A stretch of DNA of 40,474 nt, taken from Streptomyces cellostaticus (GTDB lineage: Bacteria; Actinomycetota; Actinomycetes; Streptomycetales; Streptomycetaceae). The translations under genes and the position numbers were made by a program. Shown here piece after piece: positions 15,250 to 23,160 of this stretch. The notes under the pieces were generated by a model. The model saw nothing but the letters and a program-made list of their open reading frames with translations. It had not been told where the DNA came from and did no database searches. Where the stretch lies: contig NZ_JALLIN010000058.1 in assembly GCF_023630175.1 (NCBI RefSeq), forward strand, positions 1-40,474, given 5' to 3'. Numbering within the stretch: position 1 is the stretch's first letter; every line of letters begins with the position of its first letter.

Positions 15250-16398
15250 TTGGCGTCGCACCGCAAGCCGGGTCCCCCGGGGACCCGCGGGACGGACATC
15301 CGCACCCCCGTCCTGGCCACCGCCGCCCTCACCTCCGTCGCCGTCCTGTCCCAGACGGCCGGGGCCGCTTCGGCCCCCGCCTCCGCCACGGGCGACGGCA
15401 GGCCGAGCGCGGAGGAGATCGAGAAGAAGATCGACGAGCTCTACCGCAGGGCGGACCCGGAGGAGGAGACCGCGGCGGCGCCGCGGTCCCGCGCCGAGGC
15501 CCCGCCCGGGGAAACCCTCCGGCGTCCGGGGCTGTTCACGAAGGCCCGTGAGGGACTGGCCCCGTTCACGGCCGCCCCCGAGACGGCCGGCTCGCTGCTC
15601 GCGGAGTACCCGGAGGACCACTTCACCCAGAACCGGCTGATGAACCGGCTGGCCTCCCGGGTGAGGGGCACGGCCGAGCGCGGGAGGTCCCCCCGGGCCC
15701 CCGAGGAGCCCGCAGCCGCCCGGTACGACGTGAAGTCGGCCAAGACGGCCGTCCAGCACAAGCTCGCCACCTCCCGGGAACTGCTGTCCCGGCTCACGGC
15801 CCCGGCCGCGGAACCGGCTCGGGCACAGGCGCCCGCTCCGGTCCGAGCCCCGGACCCGGACCCGGATCCCGCTCCGGTCCCGGCCCCGCCCTCGGCCGAG
15901 GCTGCGCCTTCGGTCGCGGCCCCGGTCCCGGCGCCGGCCCCGGCCGTGGCTTCGCCCCCGGCCCCGGCCCCGGCTCCCGAGCGGCAGCCGTCCTCGGCGG
16001 TGCCGGTGAGCGTGCCGTCCGTCGTCCCGCCGGTCCCCGTCACCAAGGCCGAGAAGGCGATCGCCTTCGCCCGCGCCCAGATCGGCAAGCCGTACGTCTC
16101 GGGAGCGAGCGGGCCCGGCTCCTACGACTGCGCCGGCCTCACCCAGGCCGCCTGGAAGGCAGCCGGTGTCACCCTGCCGCGTACCGCGCGTGACCAGGCC
16201 GCCATGGGCACCGCGGTCCCGCTCACCGATGCGCGCCCCGGTGACCTGGTCTTCTTCCATGAAGACAGCAGCCATGTGGGCCTGTGCACGGGCGACGGGA
16301 CCATGATCCACGCCCCGCGTCCCGGCGCGTACGTACGCGAGGAGCCGGTCCACCTGGCGGGAGAGTCGGTCGTCCACCGCGTGGTGCGGCCCGCCTGA
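15250..16398 (+). CDS. NlpC/P60 peptidoglycan endopeptidase, c-di-AMP riboswitch-controlled
   Basis: 382 aa, secreted. The start is TTG 15250 with GGAAGGAG 9 nt upstream. The signal peptide has a basic start (ASHRKPGPPGTRG) and a hydrophobic core to about residue 38 (AAS). A helical region (about 50-200) is followed by a Pro/Ala-rich linker (about 205-255, PAPAP-type) and a C-terminal NlpC/P60 domain. The catalytic residues are C294 (YDCAGL), H342 (SSHVGL) and H354 (MIHAPR). It cleaves stem peptides (D-Glu/DAP bond) outside the cell. The c-di-AMP riboswitch in the leader would shut expression at high c-di-AMP, linking hydrolase level to osmotic or wall state. A paralogue lies at 17398. Confidence 0.92.
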   Translation: MASHRKPGPPGTRGTDIRTPVLATAALTSVAVLSQTAGAASAPASATGDGRPSAEEIEKKIDELYRRADPEEETAAAPRSRAEAPPGETLRRPGLFTKAREGLAPFTAAPETAGSLLAEYPEDHFTQNRLMNRLASRVRGTAERGRSPRAPEEPAAARYDVKSAKTAVQHKLATSRELLSRLTAPAAEPARAQAPAPVRAPDPDPDPAPVPAPPSAEAAPSVAAPVPAPAPAVASPPAPAPAPERQPSSAVPVSVPSVVPPVPVTKAEKAIAFARAQIGKPYVSGASGPGSYDCAGLTQAAWKAAGVTLPRTARDQAAMGTAVPLTDARPGDLVFFHEDSSHVGLCTGDGTMIHAPRPGAYVREEPVHLAGESVVHRVVRPA

Positions 16399-16408
16399 CG
16401 GTGCGCTT

Positions 16409-16443
16409 CCCGCGCCTGGCGCGCGTGCTGCGCGAGGCGCGGG
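16409..16443 (+). terminator. Terminator hairpin after NlpC/P60 gene
   Basis: CCCGCGCCT (16409-16417) pairs with AGGCGCGGG (16435-16443), and the inner CGCGC/GCGCG extends the stem. It lies 11 nt past the stop codon. The rest of 16444-16620 is GC-rich sequence in which I see no gene. Confidence 0.6.
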
Positions 16444-16620
16444 CGCGACCGCTCCCCGGCGTCGGGCGCCCGCCCCTTCCCGGCTCCCCGGGTCCGCGTT
16501 CGTGGGGCGGTGCCCGCACCGGCGGCGGGGGCCGCCGGCATGGCGGGCGGTGTCGTGCCGGCGGGGCCGGCCGGGGCGGTGCGCGCGGCCCTCGCCGGCC
16601 CGGTCAAGGCGCGCCGAGCC

Positions 16621-16974
16621 TCACGTCCACAGCACCGCGATGAAGATGTTCGCCACGGTCAGCAGGCCGACGAGCCCGAAGACGCGCTTGTCCACCTTCT
16701 CCTCGTCGCGCTGCACGTAGACCAGGCCGAGGATCACGATCAGCAGGGCCAGCTTCACGCCGATCTTGAAGGTGTTGACGTGGTGGCCGTCGGCCTCGTT
16801 GAGCCCGACCAGGGCCACGCCGGTGACCAGCATGGTGAACGCGCCGTGCAGCATCCCGGGGACGAACCGGGCCGTGCCCTGGCCCATCGCCTTCATCTGG
16901 GTGAGGAAACCGCCGAGCAGCGCGGCGATGCCAATGATGTGCAGGCCGACGAGGAGATGGATGAGTACGTCCAT
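16621..16974 (-). CDS. Small four-helix integral membrane protein
   Basis: 117 aa from ATG 16974. Four hydrophobic segments are visible: VLIHLLVGLHIIGIAALLGG (about 3-22), residues about 36-54 (LHGAFTMLVTGVALVGL), residues about 68-84 (VKLALLIVILGLVYVQ) and the C-terminal FGLVGLLTVANIFIAVLW. A His pair (LHIIG, NEADGHHVN) could bind a ligand, but no family is recognised with certainty; it looks like a conserved actinobacterial membrane protein. The frame continues upstream to 17151, but that part is Arg/Pro-rich and non-hydrophobic, so it is excluded. The SD is weak (GGGG). Divergent from the second NlpC/P60 gene. Confidence 0.75.
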   Translation of the reverse strand: MDVLIHLLVGLHIIGIAALLGGFLTQMKAMGQGTARFVPGMLHGAFTMLVTGVALVGLNEADGHHVNTFKIGVKLALLIVILGLVYVQRDEEKVDKRVFGLVGLLTVANIFIAVLWT

Positions 16975-17203
16975 GACCCCGGAGCCTATGAGGGGGTCCC
17001 GGGCGGCCGGACACCGGGCCCGCTCCCGCGGCCGTGCGGGCAGGGGGACCTCACACCTGTGCGCCGCATAGCACCACACGTCCCCAGTGGGTCCCTCAAC
17101 GGACACTTCGGTCACCACACGGCGTGAAGTCGGCAGCATCGCCCCGTCCACATGATCACAGGCGGACGCGACCGGCCCGTCTCGGTCACTTCCGCACAGC
17201 GTG

Positions 17204-17233
17204 TTACCAACCTGTCACAGTCCGGCCTAGCGT
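17204..17233 (+). promoter_or_regulatory. Candidate promoter of the second NlpC/P60 gene
   Basis: TTACCA (17204-17209), 18 nt, TAGCGT (17228-17233). The layout is the same as at 14997-15026. It gives a leader of about 158 nt. The remainder of the 16975-17203 gap shows no other clear signal. Confidence 0.4.
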
Positions 17234-17247
17234 CCTCCCCCAGGTGA

Positions 17248-17350
17248 CCGGCTTCCCACCGCCGCCCGGGCCAGGGGCGGCCGCCGGACACCTCCGCCGA
17301 GAAAGGTCCGGCGGCGGCCCGTCCCCCTGTGCGGGAAGCCGCCGGACACC
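17248..17350 (+). promoter_or_regulatory. Structured mRNA leader with mutually exclusive hairpins
   Basis: GCCGCCGGACACC occurs twice (17280-17292 and 17338-17350). Between the copies lies GTCCGGCGGC (17306-17315), the exact complement of GCCGCCGGAC, which can pair with either copy. GGCTTCCC (17250-17257) can also pair with GGGAAGCC (17333-17340), closing the whole element and burying the second copy's start. No ydaO consensus is present, so it differs from the leader at 15076. It may be a new switch-like element. Confidence 0.45.
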
Positions 17351-17397
17351 CCTACCGCTCGGCCGCAGAGGTTCCATGGAAGGACGTGACGGTCCAG

Positions 17398-18441
17398 GTG
17401 GCAGCGCACCGCAAGCCCCCACAGCGCTCACTCGGCGGCAACACGGCCCGCACGGCCGTCACCCTCGCCCTGGCGGGCGCGGCCACCGCGACGGCCTTCG
17501 AGGGCACGGGCAACGCCGAGCCGCGACTGACGCCGGCCGAGGTGAAGGCCAGGGTCGACAAGCTGTACCACGAGGCGGAGACCGCCACCGAGAAGTACAA
17601 CGGGTCCAAGGAGAAGGCGGACTCCGCCCAGCGGCGGCTCAACTCGCTGCGGGACGAGACCGCCCGCAGGCAGCAGAAGCTCGACACGGCGCGTGACGCG
17701 CTCGGTTCACTGGCGGCGGCGCAGTACCGCGACGGCACGATCGCCCCCTCCTGGCAACTGGCGCTCTCCAGCCACCCGGACCGGTACCTCGACGGGGCCG
17801 CGTTCGCGGAACGGGCGGGCGACCGGCAGGCCGGCACGGTGGCACGGGTGCGGGAACAGCTCCGCGAGATCGAGCAGTTGCGCGGCGCCTCCCGCGTCGA
17901 GCTGAAGTCGCTGCGGTCGCGGCAGGCGGAGGTACGACGGCACAAGCGGACCGTCACCGGCAAGCTCGTCGAGGCCCGCAGGCTGCTGGCACGGCTCACT
18001 CCCCCGGAGCGTTCGCGGGTCGCGGGCGACGGCACCACCGGGCACTCCTCGCGCTCCACCCCGGAGCAGGCGGGGTCCGTCGCCGCCCCCGGCTCCCGCG
18101 CGGGCGCGGCCGTCGCCTACGCCTACCAGAAACTCGGGAGCCCGTACGTGTGGGGCGCGACCGGGCCCGACGCCTTCGACTGCTCGGGACTGGTGCAGGC
18201 CGCCTACCGCTCCGCCGGCGTCTCGCTGCCCCGCACCACCTACGCCCAGATCAACGCGGGCCGGCGTGTGCCCCGATCCCAGCTCCAGCCCGGCGACCTG
18301 GTCTTCTTCTACTCCGGCATCAGCCATGTCGGCATCTACATCGGCAACGGCCGGATGATCCACGCCCCGAACCCGTCGGCTCCGGTCCGGGTGGCCCCCG
18401 TCGACGAGATGCCGTTCGCGGGGGCGACCCGGGTGGCGTGA
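17398..18441 (+). CDS. NlpC/P60 peptidoglycan endopeptidase with coiled coil
   Basis: 347 aa, secreted, paralogue of the gene at 15250. GTG 17398 is chosen because the opening VAAHRKP aligns with the paralogue's ASHRKP and GGAAGGA lies upstream; GTG 17386 is too close to that SD. The signal peptide runs to about residue 37 (GNAEP). A long coiled coil (about 40-205) rich in E, K, R and Q precedes the domain, like the regulatory coiled coils of RipA/PcsB hydrolases. The catalytic domain has C262 (FDCSGL), H310 (ISHVGI) and H322 (MIHAP). It probably cleaves stem peptides during growth or division and is held inactive by the coiled coil until bound by a partner. The last point is inference. Confidence 0.92.
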   Translation: MAAHRKPPQRSLGGNTARTAVTLALAGAATATAFEGTGNAEPRLTPAEVKARVDKLYHEAETATEKYNGSKEKADSAQRRLNSLRDETARRQQKLDTARDALGSLAAAQYRDGTIAPSWQLALSSHPDRYLDGAAFAERAGDRQAGTVARVREQLREIEQLRGASRVELKSLRSRQAEVRRHKRTVTGKLVEARRLLARLTPPERSRVAGDGTTGHSSRSTPEQAGSVAAPGSRAGAAVAYAYQKLGSPYVWGATGPDAFDCSGLVQAAYRSAGVSLPRTTYAQINAGRRVPRSQLQPGDLVFFYSGISHVGIYIGNGRMIHAPNPSAPVRVAPVDEMPFAGATRVA

Positions 18442-18456
18442 GGGCGCGGCCGCGGG

Positions 18457-19173
18457 TCAGACCAGCCGGCGTGCCGTGGCCCAGCGGGTCAGCTCGTGCC
18501 GGTTGGAGAGCTGGAGCTTGCGCAGGACCGCCGAGACATGGGACTCGACCGTCTTGACCGAGATGAAGAGCTGCTTGGCGATCTCCTTGTAGGCGTAGCC
18601 GCGGGCGATCAGGCGCAGCACCTCCCGCTCGCGCTGGGTGAGGCGGTCCAGGTCCTCGTCGACCGGCGGGGCGTCGGTGGAGGCGAACGCGTCGAGCACG
18701 AACCCGGCCAGACGCGGCGAGAAGACGGCGTCGCCCTCCTGGACCCGGAAGACCGAGTCGACCAGATCGGTGCCGGTGATGGTCTTGGTGACGTAGCCGC
18801 GGGCCCCGCCGCGGATCACGCCGATCACGTCCTCCGCGGCGTCGGAGACCGACAGGGCGAGGAACCGGACGGGCCGCTCGGCATCCGCCATCAACGCGGC
18901 GCACCGGCGGAGCACTTCGACGCCGCCACCGCCGGGCAGGTGGACGTCGAGCAGGACCACCTCGGGCCGGGTCGCGGTGATGACCGAGACAGCCTGGTCG
19001 ACGTCCGCGGCCTCGCCGACCACCTCGACCCCGGTCTCGGCGGTCTGCCCGATCTCCGCCTGGACGCCGGTGCGGAACATACGGTGGTCGTCCACGAGCA
19101 CCACGCGCACGTGCCGCCCCCCGGCCGGCTCCGCCGCTCCCGCCGTACCGTTCGCCTCGGTCGCGTCGCTCAT
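18457..19173 (-). CDS. LuxR/NarL-family response regulator
   Basis: 238 aa. The receiver domain has the phosphoacceptor D76 (VVLLDVHLP), acidic pair D28/D29 and the K of YVTKT. The C-terminal LuxR helix-turn-helix begins at about 175 (LTQREREVLRLIARGYAYKEIAKQLF, reported in part) and ends with VESHVSAVLRKL. It overlaps the histidine kinase gene by 4 bp (ATGA) and has GGAGAAG as SD inside it. The pair resembles LiaSR/VraSR envelope-stress systems. The likely target is the divergent PspC gene, whose promoter region carries direct repeats. It is convergent with, and only 15 bp from, the NlpC/P60 gene. Confidence 0.93.
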   Translation of the reverse strand: MSDATEANGTAGAAEPAGGRHVRVVLVDDHRMFRTGVQAEIGQTAETGVEVVGEAADVDQAVSVITATRPEVVLLDVHLPGGGGVEVLRRCAALMADAERPVRFLALSVSDAAEDVIGVIRGGARGYVTKTITGTDLVDSVFRVQEGDAVFSPRLAGFVLDAFASTDAPPVDEDLDRLTQREREVLRLIARGYAYKEIAKQLFISVKTVESHVSAVLRKLQLSNRHELTRWATARRLV

Positions 19174-20495
19174 GACGTCTTCTCCGCCCTCTCCATCTCC
19201 AGTTCGACCTCCGTGCCGCCGCCCGGCACCGACCGCAGCCGGGCCGTGCCGCCGTTGCGCTCCATGCGGCCGATGATCGATTCTCTGACACCCATGCGGT
19301 CGGCGGGTATCGAGTCGAGGTCGAAACCCGGGCCGCGGTCGCGGACCGACACGAACACCGTCCTCCCCTCGACCTCGGCGTACACCTGCACGGCACCGCC
19401 CTCGCCACCGTACTTGGCGGCGTTGACCATCGCCTCGCGCGCGGCCTGCATCTGCGCCCCGGTCCGTTCGTCGAGCGGGCAGTCGCCGACCACGACCACC
19501 TCGATGGGCACACCGTGCTTGTCCTCCACCTCGGCGGCGCTGCGCCGCACCGCCTCGGCGACCGTGTCGGGCTCGTCCGCCTCGTCCGTGCCGGTGCCCT
19601 CGGGCTTGTACAACCAGGTGCGCAGGTCCCGCTCCTGGGCCCGGGCCAGGCGGCGCACCTCGCCGGCGTTGTCGGCGTTGCGCTGGATCAGGGTGAGGGT
19701 GTGCAGCACCGAGTCGTGGACGTGGGCGGCGACCTCGGCGCGCTCCTGGGCGCGGATGCGCATCAGGCGTTCCTCGGACAGGTCCTGGGTCATCCGGACC
19801 AGATAGGGGCCGGCGAGCAGGGTGATGCCGACGAGGACGGCGAGCGCCGCCTGGAGGACCGCGCCGAGGTGGGCGGCCGAGCCCTGCATGACGAAGATGG
19901 CGGAGACACCGGCGGTGACCAGCAGGACTCCGACGCCCGCACGGAGCAGGCTGAGGGTGCGCCGGCGGCTGCCGACCTCGACCCAGCGGGCCCGGCGGGC
20001 GTTGTCCGCCTGGCGCCAGACGAGGGCGACACCGGCCGCCACCAGCACGGCGGGCAGCAGATACGCCCGGGCCCCGTTGGTCAGGTTGACGCTGCCCACG
20101 AAGACCATGGACACGATCACCATGAGGAGGAGGGCGACGATCTGCCCCTTGTCCGGTTTGCGGGCCACGAGTCTGCGGCGGCCCTCCGGCGAGGTCCCGG
20201 TGCCGACCAGCGGTGGCTTGTGGCCGCCGACACCGCCCACGCCGAGCGGCACGAAGAACCAGAACGCGGCGTACAGCAGCGCGCCCAGTCCGTTGGCCAT
20301 GAACAGGCCGACGAAGGCGAGCCGGACCCAGATGACGGGCAGGCCGAGGTGCCCGGCGAGGCCCCGCGCCACTCCGCCGAGCCAGCGGCCGTCGCTGCTG
20401 CGGTAGAGCTTGCGCGGCGGCCGCGAGTCGTCGAGGGGCACTGCTGCGGCTTCCGGCATGCCATCGATGGTCACACGGCCTCGACGGCGGAGCAT
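19170..20495 (-). CDS. PspC-domain histidine kinase (HisKA_3 type)
   Basis: 441 aa from ATG 20495 (AGGGGG SD); an inner ATG at 20459 (MPEAAAV) is possible. A PspC domain occupies about 28-90 (LYRSSDGRWLGGVARGLA, then a membrane helix). Further helices lie at about 118-138, 143-160, 183-203 and 208-232. The HisKA_3 dimerisation motif AAHVHDSVLHTL has the phosphorylated H260. A HATPase domain follows, with N (MVNAAKYGG), DRGPGFD and a GGTEVELEM end. It senses the envelope through PspC and membrane segments and phosphorylates the LuxR-type regulator encoded just downstream. Confidence 0.93.
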   Translation of the reverse strand: MLRRRGRVTIDGMPEAAAVPLDDSRPPRKLYRSSDGRWLGGVARGLAGHLGLPVIWVRLAFVGLFMANGLGALLYAAFWFFVPLGVGGVGGHKPPLVGTGTSPEGRRRLVARKPDKGQIVALLLMVIVSMVFVGSVNLTNGARAYLLPAVLVAAGVALVWRQADNARRARWVEVGSRRRTLSLLRAGVGVLLVTAGVSAIFVMQGSAAHLGAVLQAALAVLVGITLLAGPYLVRMTQDLSEERLMRIRAQERAEVAAHVHDSVLHTLTLIQRNADNAGEVRRLARAQERDLRTWLYKPEGTGTDEADEPDTVAEAVRRSAAEVEDKHGVPIEVVVVGDCPLDERTGAQMQAAREAMVNAAKYGGEGGAVQVYAEVEGRTVFVSVRDRGPGFDLDSIPADRMGVRESIIGRMERNGGTARLRSVPGGGTEVELEMERAEKTS

Positions 20496-20523
20496 CAGGG
20501 TCCGCCCCCTAGACTCCCCTGAT

Positions 20524-20565
20524 CTCCGGGCCGGCGGTCGCTTCCCCTCTCCGGGCCGGCGGTCG
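20524..20565. promoter_or_regulatory. Two perfect 17-nt direct repeats in the divergent promoter region
   Basis: CTCCGGGCCGGCGGTCG occurs at 20524-20540 and 20549-20565, offset by 25 nt. A further pair of CAGGGT hexamers lies at 20624-20629 and 20635-20640, 11 nt apart, about one helical turn. Same-face repeats like these are typical for response-regulator dimers. The functional reading is inference. Confidence 0.45.
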
Positions 20566-20684
20566 GGGCGGCCGGCCGCCGGCTGCCCCGCGCCTCCTCC
20601 CCCTCGTCCCTCCGGGCCGATCTCAGGGTTCGTCCAGGGTCATCCCGACTGCCCTCGCGAAGGACGGACCGTCACCATGGACAC

Positions 20685-22157
20685 ATGACGGATCACGAGC
20701 ACGCCGCGACGGGTCCGGGACCCGGCCCCGGCCCGCGCCCGGCGCCGGGCACCGGGCCGACGGATGCCGCGCCCGCCGCGACGGGAGGGACGGGAGCGCC
20801 CGGAGCGGAGGGAGCCGCGGGCGCCCACGGCGGGACGACGACGGGGACGACGCAGCGGCAGACGGAGGAGCGGACGGAGGAGCAGGACCTCTCCGGGGTT
20901 CCGGGCCGCTTCCGGCGCGACCGCCGGCACAAGATGATCGCGGGCGTGTGCGCGGGGCTGGGACGGCAGGCCGACATGGACCCGGTGATCTTCCGGATCA
21001 CCCTGTCCGTGCTGGCCGCGACCGGGGGCATCGGCCTCATCTTCTACGGCTTCGCCTGGCTGCTCGTACCGTACGAGGAGGAAGAGGAGAACGAGGTCCG
21101 CAGGCTGCTGACCGGGCGGGTCGACGGGCAGGCGCTGGCCGCCGTGCTGTTCGCCCTGGTCGGCTGCGGGACCTTCCTGACCATGCTGAGGAACGGCGGG
21201 GTGCTCGCCTTCGCCGCGGTGCTCTCCCTGCTGCTGGCCGGCGCCGGGTACTGGTCGCGGCACCGCGGTGCCGCCGACCCCGATCCACTCGCCGCGCAGG
21301 CCGCCGCCGACGCCCCGCCGGAGGCCAAGGCGCCGCCCGTCGTCACCCTTCACCACGCCTCCTGGTGGCGTGATCCCATCGTCAAGGACGGCACCCACGT
21401 CGGCGGCACCGGGTACCTGTGGGGCCCCTCCGACACCCCCGGCCGGGGCCCGGCCGTCGACCTCGGCGTCGATCTGCCCTGGGCCCATCCCGGCGCCCCG
21501 CGGCCGACGGTGCCGGGACCGCGCGGCCCGCGCTGGGTCGGCGGCTGGGTGTTCCTGTCCGCCCTGCTGGCCGGGGGCCTGGGTACCGGGCTGACCTGGG
21601 ACACGCACCCGCTGGGCACCAGCCTCCAGACCGGCCTGTCCTGGGCACTCGTGGCGGTCGGCCTCGGTATCGCGGTCAGCTCGTTCCTGGGCCGGACGGG
21701 GGCCGGGTCGGTACTCCTGGCGATCGTCACCGCGGGCCTGCTGGCGGGCGCCACCGCCCTGCCGAAGGACATGGCGACCCACTGGGACCGGACGTCATGG
21801 AGACCGGCCGCGACGGCGGAGGTGCGGCCCGCCTACTCCGTGGGCACCGGTGTCGGCACCCTGGACCTGGCCCGGGTCCACCCCGGCAGAGGGCGGACGG
21901 TGAGCACCGACGCGCAGGTGGGCGCGGGGCAGCTCAAGGTGATCGTGCCGCGGGACGCGACCGTGCGGATGAGCATCGACGTGGGCGTGGGCGACATCCG
22001 GTTGCCCGGTGACAGCAGGAAGGACGTGGACGTGAAGCCGGGCAGGCACCAGGAGGTGACCCTGTCTCCGGCCGGGTCCGGGAGGAAGGCGGGCACGCTC
22101 AGGCTGGATCTCCGGGTGGGCGTCGGACAGGTGGAGGTCAGCCGTGCTGCGTCATGA
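20685..22157 (+). CDS. PspC-domain membrane protein with LiaF-like C-terminus
   Basis: 490 aa. A Gly/Pro/Thr-rich cytoplasmic N-terminus (1-70) is followed by a PspC domain (about 75-130, FRRDRRHKMIAGVCAGLGRQ and a helix ending VPYEEEEEN). Several more helices lie at about 145-190 and 285-365. The last 100 residues are a soluble beta-rich domain (GVGTLDL, GAGQLKVIVP, GVGDIRLP, GVGQVEVS repeats), as in LiaF/toast-rack domains. It is divergent from the PspC kinase pair, which suggests it feeds back on or is induced by that system. ATG 20685 lacks an SD. The last 14 bp overlap the next gene. Confidence 0.88.
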   Translation: MTDHEHAATGPGPGPGPRPAPGTGPTDAAPAATGGTGAPGAEGAAGAHGGTTTGTTQRQTEERTEEQDLSGVPGRFRRDRRHKMIAGVCAGLGRQADMDPVIFRITLSVLAATGGIGLIFYGFAWLLVPYEEEEENEVRRLLTGRVDGQALAAVLFALVGCGTFLTMLRNGGVLAFAAVLSLLLAGAGYWSRHRGAADPDPLAAQAAADAPPEAKAPPVVTLHHASWWRDPIVKDGTHVGGTGYLWGPSDTPGRGPAVDLGVDLPWAHPGAPRPTVPGPRGPRWVGGWVFLSALLAGGLGTGLTWDTHPLGTSLQTGLSWALVAVGLGIAVSSFLGRTGAGSVLLAIVTAGLLAGATALPKDMATHWDRTSWRPAATAEVRPAYSVGTGVGTLDLARVHPGRGRTVSTDAQVGAGQLKVIVPRDATVRMSIDVGVGDIRLPGDSRKDVDVKPGRHQEVTLSPAGSGRKAGTLRLDLRVGVGQVEVSRAAS

Positions 22158-22359
22158 GTTCCAGCCGGGCAGGCTGGTCACCGGTCTCTTCCTCACCGCC
22201 GCGGGCGGGATCTACGCCGCGGACGCGGCCGGGCTGTGGGACGTCCCGTGGTTCCTGATCGTTCCCCTGGTGGTGGGCGGCCTCTGCCTGGCCGGCGTCA
22301 GCGCGGCGGCGGCGCGCGGCGTCCGCAGACGGCGGGCCGCGCGCGATGGTCAGCGGTAG
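22144..22359 (+). CDS. Small two-helix membrane protein
   Basis: 71 aa from GTG 22144, preceded by GGAGG at 7-8 nt. Two hydrophobic helices are visible (about 10-30, LVTGLFLTAAGGIYAADAAG; and 35-55, WFLIVPLVVGGLCLAGV), with an Arg-rich tail. It overlaps the PspC gene by 14 bp and is probably co-translated with it, so it is likely an accessory of the same envelope system. Its 3' end overlaps the convergent DoxX gene by 10 bp. No family is recognised. Confidence 0.8.
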   Translation: MLRHEFQPGRLVTGLFLTAAGGIYAADAAGLWDVPWFLIVPLVVGGLCLAGVSAAAARGVRRRRAARDGQR

Positions 22360-22880
22360 CCGCCCGCCCGGACCCGTCGGCGTGACCTGAGGGCGGCGTC
22401 GAGGGAGAGGTAGGGCGTTCCGGCGAGGACGAGGGGCAGCCAGGCCATCAGGTAGGCGAGGTCGTTGCCGTAGTAGTACGGCGTCGAGGCCCAGCTCACG
22501 GTCAGCCACAGGCTGAGCGAGATCAGCGCGCCGCCGAGGGCCGCCACCCGGCCGAGCAGCCCGAGCAGGGTGCCGATGCCGACGGCCACCTCGCCGAGGG
22601 CGATGGCGAGGCCGAAGCCGACCGGGTTCCTGAGTGCCAGGTCGATCAGGGCCGGGAGGGCGGCGGAGCCGCGGGCCGCGCGCATGGTGTCAGCGATGGA
22701 CCCCGCGCCGCCGGACTGGAGGAAGACGCTGTCGGTGATCTTGCTGAGGCCGGCGTAGACGAAGGTCACGCCGAGGAAGACGCGAAGCGGGAGGAGGGCG
22801 TACCGGGTGGCCGTTTCCCGCCAGCCGCGCACACCGTTCAGATCGGAGGTGTAGGTGTCCGTCCGAATTCCCTGAGTCAT
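22350..22880 (-). CDS. DoxX-family membrane protein
   Basis: 176 aa with four helices. The DoxX signature is at about 30-50 (LPLRVFLGVTFVYAGLSKITD), then PALIDLALRNPVGFGLAIALGE and a helix pair ending near SWASTPYYYGNDLAYLMAWLP. DoxX proteins are quinone- or thiol-linked membrane oxidoreductase partners; the actual role here is unknown. ATG 22880 has GAGAGGCGG upstream; the long frame to 23201 is Arg/Gly shadow sequence and is excluded. Palindromes lie upstream (22939-22953). Confidence 0.88.
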   Translation of the reverse strand: MTQGIRTDTYTSDLNGVRGWRETATRYALLPLRVFLGVTFVYAGLSKITDSVFLQSGGAGSIADTMRAARGSAALPALIDLALRNPVGFGLAIALGEVAVGIGTLLGLLGRVAALGGALISLSLWLTVSWASTPYYYGNDLAYLMAWLPLVLAGTPYLSLDAALRSRRRVRAGGYR

Positions 22881-22938
22881 CGCTGCCAGCCGCCTCTCAC
22901 CTGCCGTGCCGGACCCCTCAATCGACGATACGTATGAC

Positions 22939-22953
22939 GAACGGCAACCGTTC
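22939..22953. promoter_or_regulatory. Inverted repeat upstream of the DoxX gene
   Basis: GAACGG-CAA-CCGTTC is a perfect 6+6 inverted repeat about 60 bp upstream of the ATG, next to ATACGTAT (22928-22935), a second palindrome. It is a candidate repressor site overlapping the promoter. Confidence 0.35.
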
Positions 22954-23080
22954 AATCCCCTATGGGACTCTTTCACCGCTTTTACCGACTTCCGACCTCG
23001 CGGTTCGCACGGACGGCCGGAGCGGTGAAGGGCCGGCCCGGCGCCCGCCCGCGCTCGCCCCGCCCCTCGGTCGGCCCGTG

Positions 23081-23158
23081 CCCCACGAGCCGCGCCCCAC
23101 GCGGCCCACGCCCCACGCGGCCCACGCCCCACGCGGCCCGGGACCCACGCGGCCCGGG
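23081..23158. repeat. Degenerate 16-nt tandem repeat
   Basis: Units of CCCCACGCGGCCCACG start at 23095, 23111 and 23127, flanked by diverged copies at 23081 and 23143. It lies in the gap between the DoxX start and the next stop codon. No coding role is seen. Confidence 0.8.
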
Positions 23159-23160
23159 TC

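Noticed and set aside
23081..23158. 16-nt tandem repeats as a CRISPR array
   Set aside because: The repeats are directly adjacent with no spacers and no cas genes are nearby.
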